Notes: a model not told the origin generated them from the sequence alone. Positions 43,015 through 52,120 are shown, counted from the stretch's first letter. The stretch is DNA of 64,000 nucleotides from Anaerolineales bacterium (GCA_020634855.1 JACKAU010000019.1:1-64000); one strand, 5' to 3'. Numbers and translations: made by a program.

Positions 43015-45009
43015 TTAGCCGCTAATCTGCCCCATAATATCCACGTACTCGATCTTGAACTGATCCTCCTCTTTAAACCCAAACATCTCCAGTAGCTCGC
43101 CGATTAACTCCGCTTTGTGCAGCGCATCTTTGGCCGACCAGGTTCGGCTTTTGATCTCCAGATAGACGTTATTATCGGCCTTGCCGTTGAGCTGATCCAG
43201 ATTGATATCGAAATCGGTATCCTTATATGTCACGTGGCAGCGACGGCGGTATTTCATCACCTCTCGCTCCGCCGCCGGCTTGAAATACTCCCGGTTGAAC
43301 CGTAAACTGTGGTGCGTGGTCGCGGTATAGCGAGCGCGGGTGAGCAGGACCGAGTTTTCGAACTCCTTCTCGCGGGTCGGCCCCATCATCGTCATACGAT
43401 AGAAGGTCTCTCGCAAGTTGCCGGCCGTATCTTTAATTCGATCCTCTCTAAAGCGCAGCCGGCCAATCTCCGGCGTGTCAAAGAAGAAGTAGGTGTCGTA
43501 CTGCTCCCGGATCGACGGCCGGATTGGCTCCAAGCCGGCCTGACGCAGCATGTGGTTCAGATCGATCATTTCCGGCAGGCTGACTTTGACCTGAACCTCG
43601 AACGTTTCTTGCGGAATGAAGTCGGCGCTGATGGCCAGAATCTTCGACATCAGGTTACCCTCGCGGGCGGTCAAAAAGGCATCGATGCGCTTGGCAATCT
43701 TGCGGGCTTCCTTAATGACATACTTCTCGTCGATGGTCAGCAGCTTTTTGTTGCGCATCAGCACCGCGCCGTTGACCAGCACATCCCGCACGTCGGTGGC
43801 TTTCGTGGCGTAGACTAATTGCGCGTAGACACCTTCCGGATCGCGAGTAAAGCGGGGCAGTTGGTGAGTGTTAGTGGCGGTGATCACGGCGATGTCGGCC
43901 CGTTTGCCGGGCTCGATTGAACCGGTCAAATGGCCGATGTGCAACGCTCTGGCCCCTTCGATGGTCGCCAAAGCCCACGTTTGCTTGGCCGAGAGCAGGG
44001 TCGGATCGTTGAAGATGCCTTTTTGTAGGAACGCCGCCAACCGCGTTTCTTCGAACATATCCAGATCATTGTTCGAGGCCGGGCCATCGGTGCCGATGCC
44101 AACGTGCAGCCCTAAATCGACCATTTTTTGTACCGGCGCGACCCCGCTGGCCAGCTTTAAATTGCTGCTGGGGCAGTGGGCCACACCGGCCTGGTGGCGG
44201 TGCATGGTGTACATTTCATTCTCTTGCAAGTGAACACAATGGGCCGCAATCACTTTAGCCTCGAACAGATTGTACTCTTCCAGCCACGGCACTACGGTTT
44301 TATTGTAAGCGGCCAAACTGGTTTTCTGCTCCAGCGCAGTTTCGGCCACGTGGATGTGCAGCGGCACGTCATATTCGGTCGCCAGGGCCACGCAGTTTTT
44401 TAACATATCGGGGGTGGCCGTGTAGGGCGCGTGGGGAGCCACCGCCGGGATAATCAGCGGATGGTTAAGCCACTCTTCGATGAAGCGCCGGCAATATTCG
44501 ATGCTCTCGTCGTAGTTGGTGGCATCCGGGGAGGGGAATTTGAGAATCGTCTGCCCCAAAATAGCCCGCATGCCGGCTTCGGCCGTGGCTCGCGCGACTT
44601 CGGCTTCGTGGTAATACATATCATTAAAGGTGGTCACGCCGGAGCGAATCATCTCGGCGCAGGCCAACTGCGTGCCGATGTAGCAGAAATTATGGCCGAC
44701 AAATTCCCGCTCAACCGGCATCATATAGCCGTAGAGCCACACGTCCAGCCGCAAATCATCGGCCAGGCCGCGCAGCAGGGTCATCGGGGCGTGAGTATGG
44801 GCGTTGATCAGGCCGGGGCTGATGATGCAGTTCTGGCAGTTGATGATCGTTTCGGCGTCATAGGCCGCCTCGATGTCGGCTGAGGGGCCAACGGCTTCAA
44901 TATAGTCGTCCTTTACGGCCACCGCTCCATTGGGGTGAAGCGTCATCTGGTCATCCATCGTGACCAGCCAGCCGTTCGTTAGTAAAATATCGACAGTTTG
45001 TTTTGACAT
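43015..45009 (-). CDS. Amidohydrolase (MtaD/SsnA type) fused to a C-terminal CYTH-like domain
   Basis: Residues 1-453 form a complete amidohydrolase of the 5-methylthioadenosine/S-adenosylhomocysteine deaminase and SsnA group: HTHAPMTLLRG (metal HxH), HIHVAE, AAHCVHL and GTDGPASNNDLDMFEE (metal Asp). Residues 454-664, beginning with an internal MSKILAISAD, look like a CYTH/triphosphate tunnel domain: EVQVKV near the start, YDTYFFFDT, RLRFRED, TDFDINLDQL and YLEIKSRTWS. Such domains bind triphosphates and metal through charged residues in a beta tunnel. One continuous frame joins them without a stop, so it is a real fusion unless two frames were joined by an assembly error. The start is clear (MSKQTVDILLTNGWLVTMDD, GGAGC upstream). 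Confidence 0.88.
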   Translation of the reverse strand: MSKQTVDILLTNGWLVTMDDQMTLHPNGAVAVKDDYIEAVGPSADIEAAYDAETIINCQNCIISPGLINAHTHAPMTLLRGLADDLRLDVWLYGYMMPVEREFVGHNFCYIGTQLACAEMIRSGVTTFNDMYYHEAEVARATAEAGMRAILGQTILKFPSPDATNYDESIEYCRRFIEEWLNHPLIIPAVAPHAPYTATPDMLKNCVALATEYDVPLHIHVAETALEQKTSLAAYNKTVVPWLEEYNLFEAKVIAAHCVHLQENEMYTMHRHQAGVAHCPSSNLKLASGVAPVQKMVDLGLHVGIGTDGPASNNDLDMFEETRLAAFLQKGIFNDPTLLSAKQTWALATIEGARALHIGHLTGSIEPGKRADIAVITATNTHQLPRFTRDPEGVYAQLVYATKATDVRDVLVNGAVLMRNKKLLTIDEKYVIKEARKIAKRIDAFLTAREGNLMSKILAISADFIPQETFEVQVKVSLPEMIDLNHMLRQAGLEPIRPSIREQYDTYFFFDTPEIGRLRFREDRIKDTAGNLRETFYRMTMMGPTREKEFENSVLLTRARYTATTHHSLRFNREYFKPAAEREVMKYRRRCHVTYKDTDFDINLDQLNGKADNNVYLEIKSRTWSAKDALHKAELIGELLEMFGFKEEDQFKIEYVDIMGQISG

Positions 45010-45137
45010 AGTGCTCCTTAGATCAGTCAGATTACAAAATGAGCCAGGGGCATTCCCTGGCTCGATGGAAACTTAACGTTCGCTCCGTTGCCTGTTCATT
45101 TGCAGCCGTCCGACTGGACCGGCTCGAGGCTGTGCCT

Positions 45138-45821
45138 CTACTGGGCCAGGGCCACCTCCTGGTTGATGACCGTTTCAAATTGCGAGATGGGTAAATTTCC
45201 CTCAATCCGTTGATTGTTTACGAAAAAGGTTGGGGTTGAATTAACCCCACGCCGAGTGGCGGCCTGCCGGGCATTTTCCACATCGCTGCGATGGGTGCCG
45301 TCGCTTAAGCATTGGGCCAACGCGTCTCCGTCGAGACCCAGTTCTGTCGCCAGACCGGCCAACGCGCCGGACGAATACTCAATTTGCCCTTGCTGTTCAA
45401 AGAGCGCGTGCTGGTAATCAAAAAAGCCGCCCTGGTCGTGGGCGCACCAGGCCGCTTCGGTGGCGAGGCCAATCTGGGCATTGCCCAGATAATACGGATG
45501 GACAATGTACTTAACCTGCCCTGAGTCAATGAACTCAGTTTTCAACTGCTCAAGTTTTTCCGTATTAAAGGCTTTGCAATGGGGACAACCAAAATCAGAA
45601 TATTCGACCATCGTTACCGGCGCGTCCGGATCGCCCATGGTTGGCAGGGCGGTCAAGTCCAGGGGCGCCGCTCCGCTGGCGGTCCCTCGGGTCCCCAAAA
45701 AGACCAAACCGGCGGTAATAAGCAGCGCACCGACGACGACCAGGCCAATCATCATCGGCGAGACCCCCGACTTCTCCTGCTCTGTGACTCTTCTCCTGCT
45801 TGTTTTTCTGCTTTTTGCCAT
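45138..45821 (-). CDS. Membrane-anchored DsbA-like thioredoxin-fold oxidoreductase
   Basis: A 227-aa protein with a basic N-terminus, one membrane helix (about 22-44) and an external thioredoxin-fold domain. The active site is CPHC in YSDFGCPHCKAFN (about residue 83). The typical helical insert (AAWCAHDQGGFFDYQHALFE) and the cis-Pro region VNSTPTFFVNNQRIEG follow. It should form or shuffle disulfides in exported proteins, like DsbA/BdbD. The start has AGGTGATATAACT upstream. It is 74 bp downstream of the moeA start region on the same strand but is read as its own gene. Confidence 0.92.
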   Translation of the reverse strand: MAKSRKTSRRRVTEQEKSGVSPMMIGLVVVGALLITAGLVFLGTRGTASGAAPLDLTALPTMGDPDAPVTMVEYSDFGCPHCKAFNTEKLEQLKTEFIDSGQVKYIVHPYYLGNAQIGLATEAAWCAHDQGGFFDYQHALFEQQGQIEYSSGALAGLATELGLDGDALAQCLSDGTHRSDVENARQAATRRGVNSTPTFFVNNQRIEGNLPISQFETVINQEVALAQ

Positions 45822-45895
45822 AGTTATATCACCTAAATTAATGGATTTTTATTTGGTCGGATGATGTTATAGGGAAGTGTAATGAAATTAACCCC

Positions 45896-47170
45896 TCAGT
45901 CAAGAATCCAAACCTTGACCGGAGTTTCGGCGGGTAGGTAGGTGATGGTCTCCGGTACAACCACCAATCCGTTAGCCCAGACCATCGAGCTTAGAATACC
46001 CGACCCCTGGACCTGAACCCCGCTGCCGCGCGTGGTCACCCGGTAGCCCTCTGCAGTGGGGTAAACAAAGGCCCGCATAAAGTGGCGGCGGCCGCTGTTT
46101 TTGATGTCTTCGTCCAGGTGAGCGGTAATGGTCTGCTTGTCCCACGAGACATGCCCTCCTAACTTCAAGATCGCCGGCCGGGCAAATACTTCAAAGGCCA
46201 CCATGGCCGCCACCGGATTGCCGGGCAGCCCAATCAGCGGTACGGTTTTTCCCGACCCGCGCAGCTTTCCGAAGGCCAGCGGCTTGCCCGGCTTGATGCC
46301 GACCTGCCAGAACTGCATTTCCCCTTCGGTCGCCAACACCGTTTTGACCATATCGAAATCGCCGACGGAGACCCCCGCCGAGGTCAGAAACAGATCGACG
46401 TCTTGCTCCAGCCCGGCCCGGATTTTGGCCGTTAAATCGGCCACGTTGTCGCGAGCAATACCCAGAGGGATGGCCTCGCCGCCGTATTTTTCAACCATAG
46501 CCGCTTGTACATACTCATTGGAGTTACGGATTTTGCCCGGCGTCATCGGCTCATCGACATCAACCAGCTCATCCCCGGTGGCTAAAATAGCCACCCGGGG
46601 CCGCCGGTAAACAGTCACCTGCGCCTGCCCAATGGCCGCCAGCACGCCGACATCCTGCGGGCGGAGTTGGTGTCCGGCCTGTAAAATCGTTTGGCCGGCT
46701 TTAATATCTTCCCCGGCCAGCCGCACGTTATCCCCGGCGGCAACGGACGAAAAGATCAAAACCCGGTCATCCGCCATGTCGCCGGCGGGCAGGTATTCGC
46801 TGGTTTCTTCAAACCGAATAACCGCGTTAGCCCCCTCCGGCAGCGGCGCGCCGGTCATAATGCGAGCGCAGGTCTGCGGCGCAACCGTTTTAACCGGTGT
46901 CGCTCCGGCGGGGATATTGTCGATGACTTGCAGATCGACCGGGCTTTCCGCCGCCGCCGTGGCAACATCATCGGCCACCACGGCGTAGCCATCCATGGCC
47001 GAATTGGCAAATGGGGGGACGTTGATGGCGGAAACCACCGGTTGGGCTAGAACCCGATCAAAACTTTGACTGAGCGGCACTACTTCCGACTCAACCGGCG
47101 CGATGGTCTCCAATATCATCTCTAGCGCCGCTTCAACTGCCAGAAGCGCTGGCGCTGCTGTTTTTTTCAT
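45896..47170 (-). CDS. moeA: Molybdopterin molybdenumtransferase MoeA
   Basis: MoeA inserts molybdate into adenylated molybdopterin in the last step of Moco synthesis. The 424-aa protein shows the family's landmarks: PPFANSAMDGYAVVADD, PAGA, GAPLPEGANAVIRFEET, the GDELV motif (ATGDELVDVDEP), SAGVSVGDFDMV and LIGLPGNPVAAMVAFEVF. The ATG at 47170 is preferred: AGAGGGTG lies just upstream; the GTG at 47179 would overlap that site. No other molybdenum cofactor gene lies in the window. Confidence 0.94.
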   Translation of the reverse strand: MKKTAAPALLAVEAALEMILETIAPVESEVVPLSQSFDRVLAQPVVSAINVPPFANSAMDGYAVVADDVATAAAESPVDLQVIDNIPAGATPVKTVAPQTCARIMTGAPLPEGANAVIRFEETSEYLPAGDMADDRVLIFSSVAAGDNVRLAGEDIKAGQTILQAGHQLRPQDVGVLAAIGQAQVTVYRRPRVAILATGDELVDVDEPMTPGKIRNSNEYVQAAMVEKYGGEAIPLGIARDNVADLTAKIRAGLEQDVDLFLTSAGVSVGDFDMVKTVLATEGEMQFWQVGIKPGKPLAFGKLRGSGKTVPLIGLPGNPVAAMVAFEVFARPAILKLGGHVSWDKQTITAHLDEDIKNSGRRHFMRAFVYPTAEGYRVTTRGSGVQVQGSGILSSMVWANGLVVVPETITYLPAETPVKVWILD

Positions 47171-47364
47171 AACCAACACCCTCTTTGAAAAAATTTGACG
47201 AAAGCGTTATTCATCGCTAAAATTATAAAGTTGTAGTAGCCTTGGCTGCTACAAATCGCCCCATGTGCAAACATTAGGCGATTTTTATTTGTCTTTCGCA
47301 CCCGTCACCAACCCATAACGACGAACTTACCCGTCTGAAAGGTTTATAATTAAGGAGTAATCTT

Positions 47365-48015
47365 ATGGAAGCTTTAGAATTAAAAGCAGAACCACGACAG
47401 GTTAAAGGCCGAGCGGTAAAACATTTACGGCAGCAAGGCCTTGTGCCCGTTATTTTATACGGCAAAGATGTAGAGTCAACACCGCTCCAAGTGGACGAGC
47501 GGGCGTTGGAAAAAGTGTTGGATGAGGCTGGCACGCACCAGTTGATCTCATTGCAAATTGGTAATCAGCGCCCCCAATTAACCCTGGCTCGCGACCTTCA
47601 GCGCGATGTTATCCGGCGTAACTTTATTCACGTTGATTTCTACGCTGTTAAAATGGACCAAAAAGTAACGGCCCAAGTCCCGGTTCATTTGATTGGCGAG
47701 TCGCCGGCTGTTGAAGAACAGGGCGGCGTATTAACCCAGGGTTTGGATGAAATTGAAATCGAATGTCTTCCGTCCGATCTGATCTCATCGGTTGAAGTGA
47801 GTATCGAACCTTTGAAAGAACTCAATGATACCATTATTGTGGCTGATCTGGTTTTACCCGACACGGTTACGGTTTTGTCCGAACCGGAGTCGATGGTCGC
47901 CAAAGTAGAACCGCCGCGCATCATCGAAGAAGAAGAGAAAGAAGGGGAAGAGGAATTTGCCACCAGCGCCGAACCGGAAGTGCTGACGGCCTCCAGACGA
48001 GAAGAGGACGAGTAG
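47365..48015 (+). CDS. rplY: 50S ribosomal protein L25 / general stress protein Ctc
   Basis: The 216-aa protein has the N-terminal 5S rRNA-binding L25 domain (1-92, LKAEPRQVKGRAVKHLRQQG and YGKDV) and a C-terminal TL5-type beta domain (95-185), the two-domain form called Ctc/TL5. An acidic tail (EEEEKEGEEEF) ends the protein. The start is preceded by AAGGAGTAATCTT. Transcription ends at the terminator 48113-48145. Confidence 0.95.
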   Translation: MEALELKAEPRQVKGRAVKHLRQQGLVPVILYGKDVESTPLQVDERALEKVLDEAGTHQLISLQIGNQRPQLTLARDLQRDVIRRNFIHVDFYAVKMDQKVTAQVPVHLIGESPAVEEQGGVLTQGLDEIEIECLPSDLISSVEVSIEPLKELNDTIIVADLVLPDTVTVLSEPESMVAKVEPPRIIEEEEKEGEEEFATSAEPEVLTASRREEDE

Positions 48016-48036
48016 GTGTTATCATTGGCCATCTAG

Positions 48037-48080
48037 GAGATTTTTGTAGGTCAAGCTTAAGCTTGACCTACAAAAATCTC
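48037..48080. repeat. Perfect 44-bp palindrome without loop
   Basis: GAGATTTTTGTAGGTCAAGC continues to TTAAGC..., so that 48037-48058 and 48059-48080 are exactly complementary with no spacer. It lies 22 bp after rplY and 33 bp before a normal terminator, so it is not needed for termination. A hairpin-like insertion is likely. Confidence 0.85.
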
Positions 48081-48112
48081 GAATTCTCAAGCGGGCGACC
48101 GGCTTACCAAAT

Positions 48113-48145
48113 AAAAATCCGGGGTACCCTACCCCGGATTTTTTT
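48113..48145. terminator. Bidirectional rho-independent terminator
   Basis: AAAAATCCGGGGTA (48113-48126) pairs with TACCCCGGATTTTT (48130-48143), with A- and T-runs at the outer ends. Serves rplY (+) and the small gene at 48166 (-). Confidence 0.92.
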
Positions 48146-48165
48146 GCGCCGGCTATCGGCTTCGC

Positions 48166-48375
48166 TTAGCCGCCGGTCACTTTAACGGTGTAGCCGGCTT
48201 CCTCCAACATTTCCTTTAGTTCATCAACGTCGCCGCGCCCGGCCCAACGATTGCTGCGGCGATCCCACCAGATACGATCTTTTAATAGTTCACGCAGTTT
48301 ATCGCGCTCATTGACCGGAAATACAATCGTGCGATCTCGTCGACTGATGCGGATGATAATACCTTCGTCACTCAT
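48166..48375 (-). CDS. Small hypothetical protein, 69 aa
   Basis: The 69-residue soluble protein reads MSDEGIIIRISRRDRTIVFP followed by NERDKLRELLKDRIWWDRRS and ends in TVKVTGG. It looks like a short alpha/beta domain with many charged residues. The AAGGAGAAACGACC before its ATG is a strong ribosome-binding site. I do not recognise the family. It ends at the terminator shared with rplY. Confidence 0.7.
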   Translation of the reverse strand: MSDEGIIIRISRRDRTIVFPVNERDKLRELLKDRIWWDRRSNRWAGRGDVDELKEMLEEAGYTVKVTGG

Positions 48376-48499
48376 GGTCGTTTCTCCTTCACGTTCTTAT
48401 CCTCGAATTATAATCAGGCTAATACCTTTAAGCCAAATTTTGGGTTTGACATTCAACTTATCTTCGAGTACCCTCCCCGCATAATCTTGTTCCGACACA

Positions 48500-48595
48500 A
48501 GACCTGAAAGGTTTTCAGACGCCACTATGACTTAAATCGTGTTCCAATCGAACAGGGGCGTTCTGTGAATCGTACGTGGGAAACCTTTCGGGTCT
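48500..48595. repeat. Family A palindromic element
   Basis: AGACCTGAAAGGTTTTCAGA at the left and GGAAACCTTTCGGGTCT at the right bound 96 bp. The arms differ from other copies but compensate each other (AAAGGTTT / AAACCTTT), so pairing is conserved. It ends 34 bp before the acyl-CoA synthetase start. Confidence 0.75.
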
Positions 48596-48629
48596 GGAAC
48601 CACAACCCAATCAACCAGGAGTACAAATT

Positions 48630-50138
48630 ATGACTCATCACAACCAAGCCCAACTCTTTGCGCGGGCCGCGGAATTTGCATCTCGAACCGCCCTCATCGA
48701 TCTGAACGGGCAGTACACCTACCAACAACTGCTCGATGCCTCCGCCGGTGCGGCCACCGGCTTGCTGGCCGGGGCTGACGATTTGCAGGAAGATCGCGTG
48801 GCTTTTTTGGTTCCGTCCGGCTTCGATTATGTGGCCACGCAGTGGGGCATCTGGCGGGCGGGCGGGATCGCCGTGCCGCTGGCCGTCTCTCATCCCCGAC
48901 CCGAACTTGAGTACGTCATAACCGATGCCGACGCCGCCACGGTCGTCGTCCACCCCGAATTTGCCGAGCGTCTGCGCCCCATCGCCCAAGAGCTTGATCT
49001 GAGGTTTATCCTCACTACCGATTTGCTGACCGGCGCTGCCGCCCCACTGCCCGAGGTCGATGCCGGCCGCCGAGCGATGATCCTCTACACCAGCGGCACC
49101 ACCGGCAAACCCAAAGGTGTGGTCTCGACCCACGACAACATCCAAGCTCAAGTGACCGCCCTGATTTCGGCCTGGGGCTGGACGCCGGACGACCACATTT
49201 TACACGTACTGCCGCTCCACCACACCCACGGCATCATCAACGTGCTGACCTGCGCCCTCTGGTCGGGCGCCATCTGCCAGATGTTGCCCGGCTTCAAGGC
49301 TGATGAGGTCTGGCTGCGCTTCATCGACAGTGATCTGACCCTGTTTATGGCCGTGCCGACCATCTACAACCGGCTCATCGCCGCCTGGGAAGTCGCTTCC
49401 GTCGCTGAAAAGGAAGCGATGGCGGCAGCCTGCGCCCGCTTCCGGCTGATGGTTTCGGGTTCGGCGGCGCTGCCGGTGAGCGTGCTCGAACAGTGGGAGG
49501 CCATCAGCGGCCAGCGTTTGCTGGAGCGCTACGGCATGACCGAAATCGGCATGGCCCTTTCGAACCCGCTGTACGGCGAGCGCGTGCCTGGCTTTGTCGG
49601 CTCCCCGCTGCCCACCGTCGAAATCCGGCTGGTCGATGACAACGGCCAGGTGGTCACAGTTGATGGTACGCCGGGTGAAATCCAGGTCAAAGGCCCCAAC
49701 GTGTTCCTGGAATATTGGCGGCGACCGGAAGCCACGGCTGAGGCGTTTCAAGACGGCTGGTTCCGCACGGGCGATACGGCGGTGCGTGAAAACAGCATCT
49801 ACCGCATTTTGGGGCGCAACTCGGTGGATATCATCAAGACCGGCGGCTACAAAGTATCGGCCCTGGAAATTGAAGAGACGCTGCGCACCCACCCCAACAT
49901 CCAGGAGTGCGCCGTCGTCGGCATAGCCGACCCCAAATGGGGCGAGCGGGTCTGCGTCGCCCTGGTCTTGAAACCGGATCACCAACTCACGTTGGAAGAC
50001 CTGCGTGATTGGGCCAAAGAGCGGCTGGCGCCTTACAAAGTCCCCGCCGATATGCAGTTAGTGGCCGATTTACCCCGCAACGCGATGGGCAAAGTGACCA
50101 AACCGGAGGTGAAAAAGCTGTTTGAGGTTGAGAATTAA
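48630..50138 (+). CDS. Acyl-CoA synthetase, malonyl-CoA synthetase-like (MatB/ACSF3 type)
   Basis: A 502-aa adenylate-forming enzyme that activates a carboxylic acid to its CoA thioester with ATP. The P-loop-like YTSGTTGKPKGVV, the A5 motif ERYGMTEIGMALSNPL, the A7 GWFRTGDTA and the A8 SVDIIKTGGYKVSALEIEE are all present. The phrase MTEIGMALSNPL with the following RVPGFVGSPLP is as in malonyl-CoA or methylmalonyl-CoA synthetases. The ATG at 48630 follows AGGAG; the longer frame to 48576 runs back into the repeat element. Substrate assignment is tentative. Confidence 0.85.
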   Translation: MTHHNQAQLFARAAEFASRTALIDLNGQYTYQQLLDASAGAATGLLAGADDLQEDRVAFLVPSGFDYVATQWGIWRAGGIAVPLAVSHPRPELEYVITDADAATVVVHPEFAERLRPIAQELDLRFILTTDLLTGAAAPLPEVDAGRRAMILYTSGTTGKPKGVVSTHDNIQAQVTALISAWGWTPDDHILHVLPLHHTHGIINVLTCALWSGAICQMLPGFKADEVWLRFIDSDLTLFMAVPTIYNRLIAAWEVASVAEKEAMAAACARFRLMVSGSAALPVSVLEQWEAISGQRLLERYGMTEIGMALSNPLYGERVPGFVGSPLPTVEIRLVDDNGQVVTVDGTPGEIQVKGPNVFLEYWRRPEATAEAFQDGWFRTGDTAVRENSIYRILGRNSVDIIKTGGYKVSALEIEETLRTHPNIQECAVVGIADPKWGERVCVALVLKPDHQLTLEDLRDWAKERLAPYKVPADMQLVADLPRNAMGKVTKPEVKKLFEVEN

Positions 50139-50284
50139 ACAACTTCCCCCTTCTGAGAGAGTCTGACAGAACCATAGTGATTTTGTCGATTATAATAATT
50201 GATTGATAATGTAGGCAGTGTTAACGGTAGGATAAAAGGCGTGTGGCAATTCCTGCGGCGCTGCAACGAGAATGAAAATGCATT

Positions 50285-50336
50285 GGAGCGACAAAGCTTG
50301 CTTTGTCAACGCGATCAAAGCAAGCTTTAATGCTCC
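50285..50336. repeat. Palindromic hairpin (family C, second copy)
   Basis: GGAGCGACAAAGCTTGCTTT and AAAGCAAGCTTTAATGCTCC form a long hairpin like the one at 1020-1074. It lies 30 bp before the next small gene. Confidence 0.65.
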
Positions 50337-50365
50337 AGACCGTTATTTTTTGAAGGAGACTACCC

Positions 50366-50533
50366 TTGAAAATTTCTACCATCGCCGTGCCGGTTGGGGC
50401 CGGCCTGGGCCTATTACTGGCCATGACTTACTTTCCCACCAATATGGGGATTATTCTGGCGACGCTGATCGGCGGGATGATTGGCGGTATGGTGGGGCTA
50501 TATATCGCCCAGCGACGAAATCAAAAGTTATAA
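50366..50533 (+). CDS. Small membrane protein, 55 aa
   Basis: The frame starting with TTG at 50366 (GAAGGAGACTACCC upstream) encodes about 55 residues beginning KISTIAVPVGAGLGLLLAMT, then YFPTNMGIILATLIGGMIGG and a basic tail IAQRRNQKL. Two hydrophobic helices with a glycine-rich second helix suggest a small integral membrane protein. It is not recognised. The next gene begins 2 bp after its stop, so they form an operon. Confidence 0.6.
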   Translation: MKISTIAVPVGAGLGLLLAMTYFPTNMGIILATLIGGMIGGMVGLYIAQRRNQKL

Positions 50534-50535
50534 CC

Positions 50536-50769
50536 GTGGAAAAAGACCATATGGGTCCGCTGACCACCCCACCCTCAACCCGGGGAATTCCAAGTTGGGC
50601 CACCTATCTGGCGGCGGTGGTTGGCATGGTTTACCTGCTTAACCCGACCGGAGGGTTGATTGAAATCATTCCCGACATCATTCCGATTGTCGGCAACTTG
50701 GATGAGGGTGTAGCGATGGTGCTCATTTGGTACGGCCTGGTCGAATTTTTCGAGGGCCGTAAAAAGTAA
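50536..50769 (+). CDS. YkvA/DUF1232 family membrane protein
   Basis: The frame from GTG 50536 (or ATG 50551) gives about 77 or 72 residues with the DUF1232 core YLLNPTGGLIEIIPDIIPIV GNLDE, where the family's PD and G-(N/D)-x-DE signature is visible. A second hydrophobic segment ends in EFFEGRKK. The longer frame from 50272 fuses this to the wrong frame of the preceding small gene. The function of this family is unknown. It lies 10 bp before the pentapeptide gene. Confidence 0.75.
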   Translation: MEKDHMGPLTTPPSTRGIPSWATYLAAVVGMVYLLNPTGGLIEIIPDIIPIVGNLDEGVAMVLIWYGLVEFFEGRKK

Positions 50770-50779
50770 CGGATTAGCC

Positions 50780-52102
50780 ATGGCCGACGACAAATACCTT
50801 GAAATTCTAAAACAAGGCCAAGCCGCCTGGCGGCAGTGGCGGCAAGCTGAACCGGATATTGTACCTGATCTGAGCCGGGCCGATTTGAGTCGATGGGAGT
50901 TGAGCGGCGCTCACTTGACGCGGGTTAAACTGAGTTGGGCGAATTTGAGCGGCGCGGAGCTACCCGGCGTCGATTTGAGTCGAGCCAATTTAGACGGGGC
51001 CAATTTGCACGGGGCTAACCTGAGTGTGGCCGACCTCAATGATGCCAATCTCAGCGGGGCCGATCTGTCCAAAGCCGATCTCAGCGGCGCTTCCTTCAAC
51101 CGGGCCGATTTCAATCGGGCTAATTTGAGCCGGGCCAATCTTATCGGCGCTATTCTGAGTGAAGCAGACCTGCGCCGAGCTAACCTGAGTTACGTCGATC
51201 TGTCCGGAGCCGATCTGTTCAAGGCCGATCTGTTTGGGGCCAACTTGAGAAAAGCCAGGCTGATCGGGGCTAATCTGATCCGGGCCAATTTGATCGAAGC
51301 CGCGTTGATAGATGCGAATTTAAAAGAAGCCAATTTCAGTTGGGTTGACGCGATTCGGGTCGATTTACAGGGCGCTAATCTCAAGGGGGCGGCGCTCATC
51401 AAAATCAACCTGACCGAGGCTCAATTGAATGGGGCGGTGTTGGTTAGCACCAACCTGAGCGGGGCCGATTTACGACGAGCCAGCCTCACTGAGGCTGATT
51501 TAACTCAGGCCGATTTAAGTGGAGTAAATTTAACCGGCGCGGGTCTGCACCGGTCAATATTAAGGGCGGCCAATCTAACCCAAGCCAACTTGAGCAAAGC
51601 CGATCTGAGCGGGGTTGACCTGACCGGGGCCAACCTTAATGGCGCCAATCTCAGTGAGGCTAATTTGGAAGACGCCGTTCTTAATGGGGCTGATCTCAGC
51701 GGGGTCAACCTGAGCCGAGCTAACTTGAGCCAGGCCCAACTCCAGCAAGCTCGGCTGATAACCGCCGATCTGAGCGTATCGAATTTGTTTGGGGCCAACC
51801 TGTACGAAGCCCATCTGGAGATGTCCAATTTGTACGAAGCCAATCTGGAGCGGGCCAATTTTAGCGCGGCCAACCTCACCGGCGCCGACCTGAGCGAAGC
51901 CCGGCTGGGTGGAACCTTTTTCGGCGGGGTCGATTTGAGTGGGGTCAAAGGGTTGGCGGTGGTTAAACACCTGTCGCCTTCCTTTATTGACGTGCAGACG
52001 CTGGTTCGCTCTAAGGGGAGAATCCCTGACCCGTTTCTGCGCGGCGCAGGTATTCCTGATGCGCTGATCGAGCAGTTTCGCTCGATGCCGCCGGGTTCAT
52101 AA
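50780..52102 (+). CDS. Pentapeptide-repeat protein, 440 aa
   Basis: After a short helical N-terminus (LEILKQGQAAWRQWRQAEPD), residues about 30-390 form about 70 tandem pentapeptides of the A(D/N)LxX type (for example ADLSRANLSGADL), interrupted by few short breaks. This folds as a right-handed quadrilateral beta helix. The C-terminal 50 residues (from about 393) are not repeated. Pentapeptide proteins of this size in bacteria include gyrase-protecting DNA mimics (Qnr/MfpA), but those are smaller, and long versions mostly have no known role. No signal peptide. It lies 10 bp after the DUF1232 gene on the same strand and may be co-transcribed. Confidence 0.93.
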   Translation: MADDKYLEILKQGQAAWRQWRQAEPDIVPDLSRADLSRWELSGAHLTRVKLSWANLSGAELPGVDLSRANLDGANLHGANLSVADLNDANLSGADLSKADLSGASFNRADFNRANLSRANLIGAILSEADLRRANLSYVDLSGADLFKADLFGANLRKARLIGANLIRANLIEAALIDANLKEANFSWVDAIRVDLQGANLKGAALIKINLTEAQLNGAVLVSTNLSGADLRRASLTEADLTQADLSGVNLTGAGLHRSILRAANLTQANLSKADLSGVDLTGANLNGANLSEANLEDAVLNGADLSGVNLSRANLSQAQLQQARLITADLSVSNLFGANLYEAHLEMSNLYEANLERANFSAANLTGADLSEARLGGTFFGGVDLSGVKGLAVVKHLSPSFIDVQTLVRSKGRIPDPFLRGAGIPDALIEQFRSMPPGS

Positions 52103-52120
52103 TTACTACCAACTCAGCGA

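Noticed and set aside
50272..50769. A single 165-aa gene covering 50272-50769
   Set aside because: It starts inside a palindromic repeat and reads the small membrane protein gene in the wrong frame; two adjacent genes with good starts explain the region better.
51505..51970. Minus-strand frames opposite the pentapeptide gene
   Set aside because: They mirror the pentapeptide periodicity and have no start signals.
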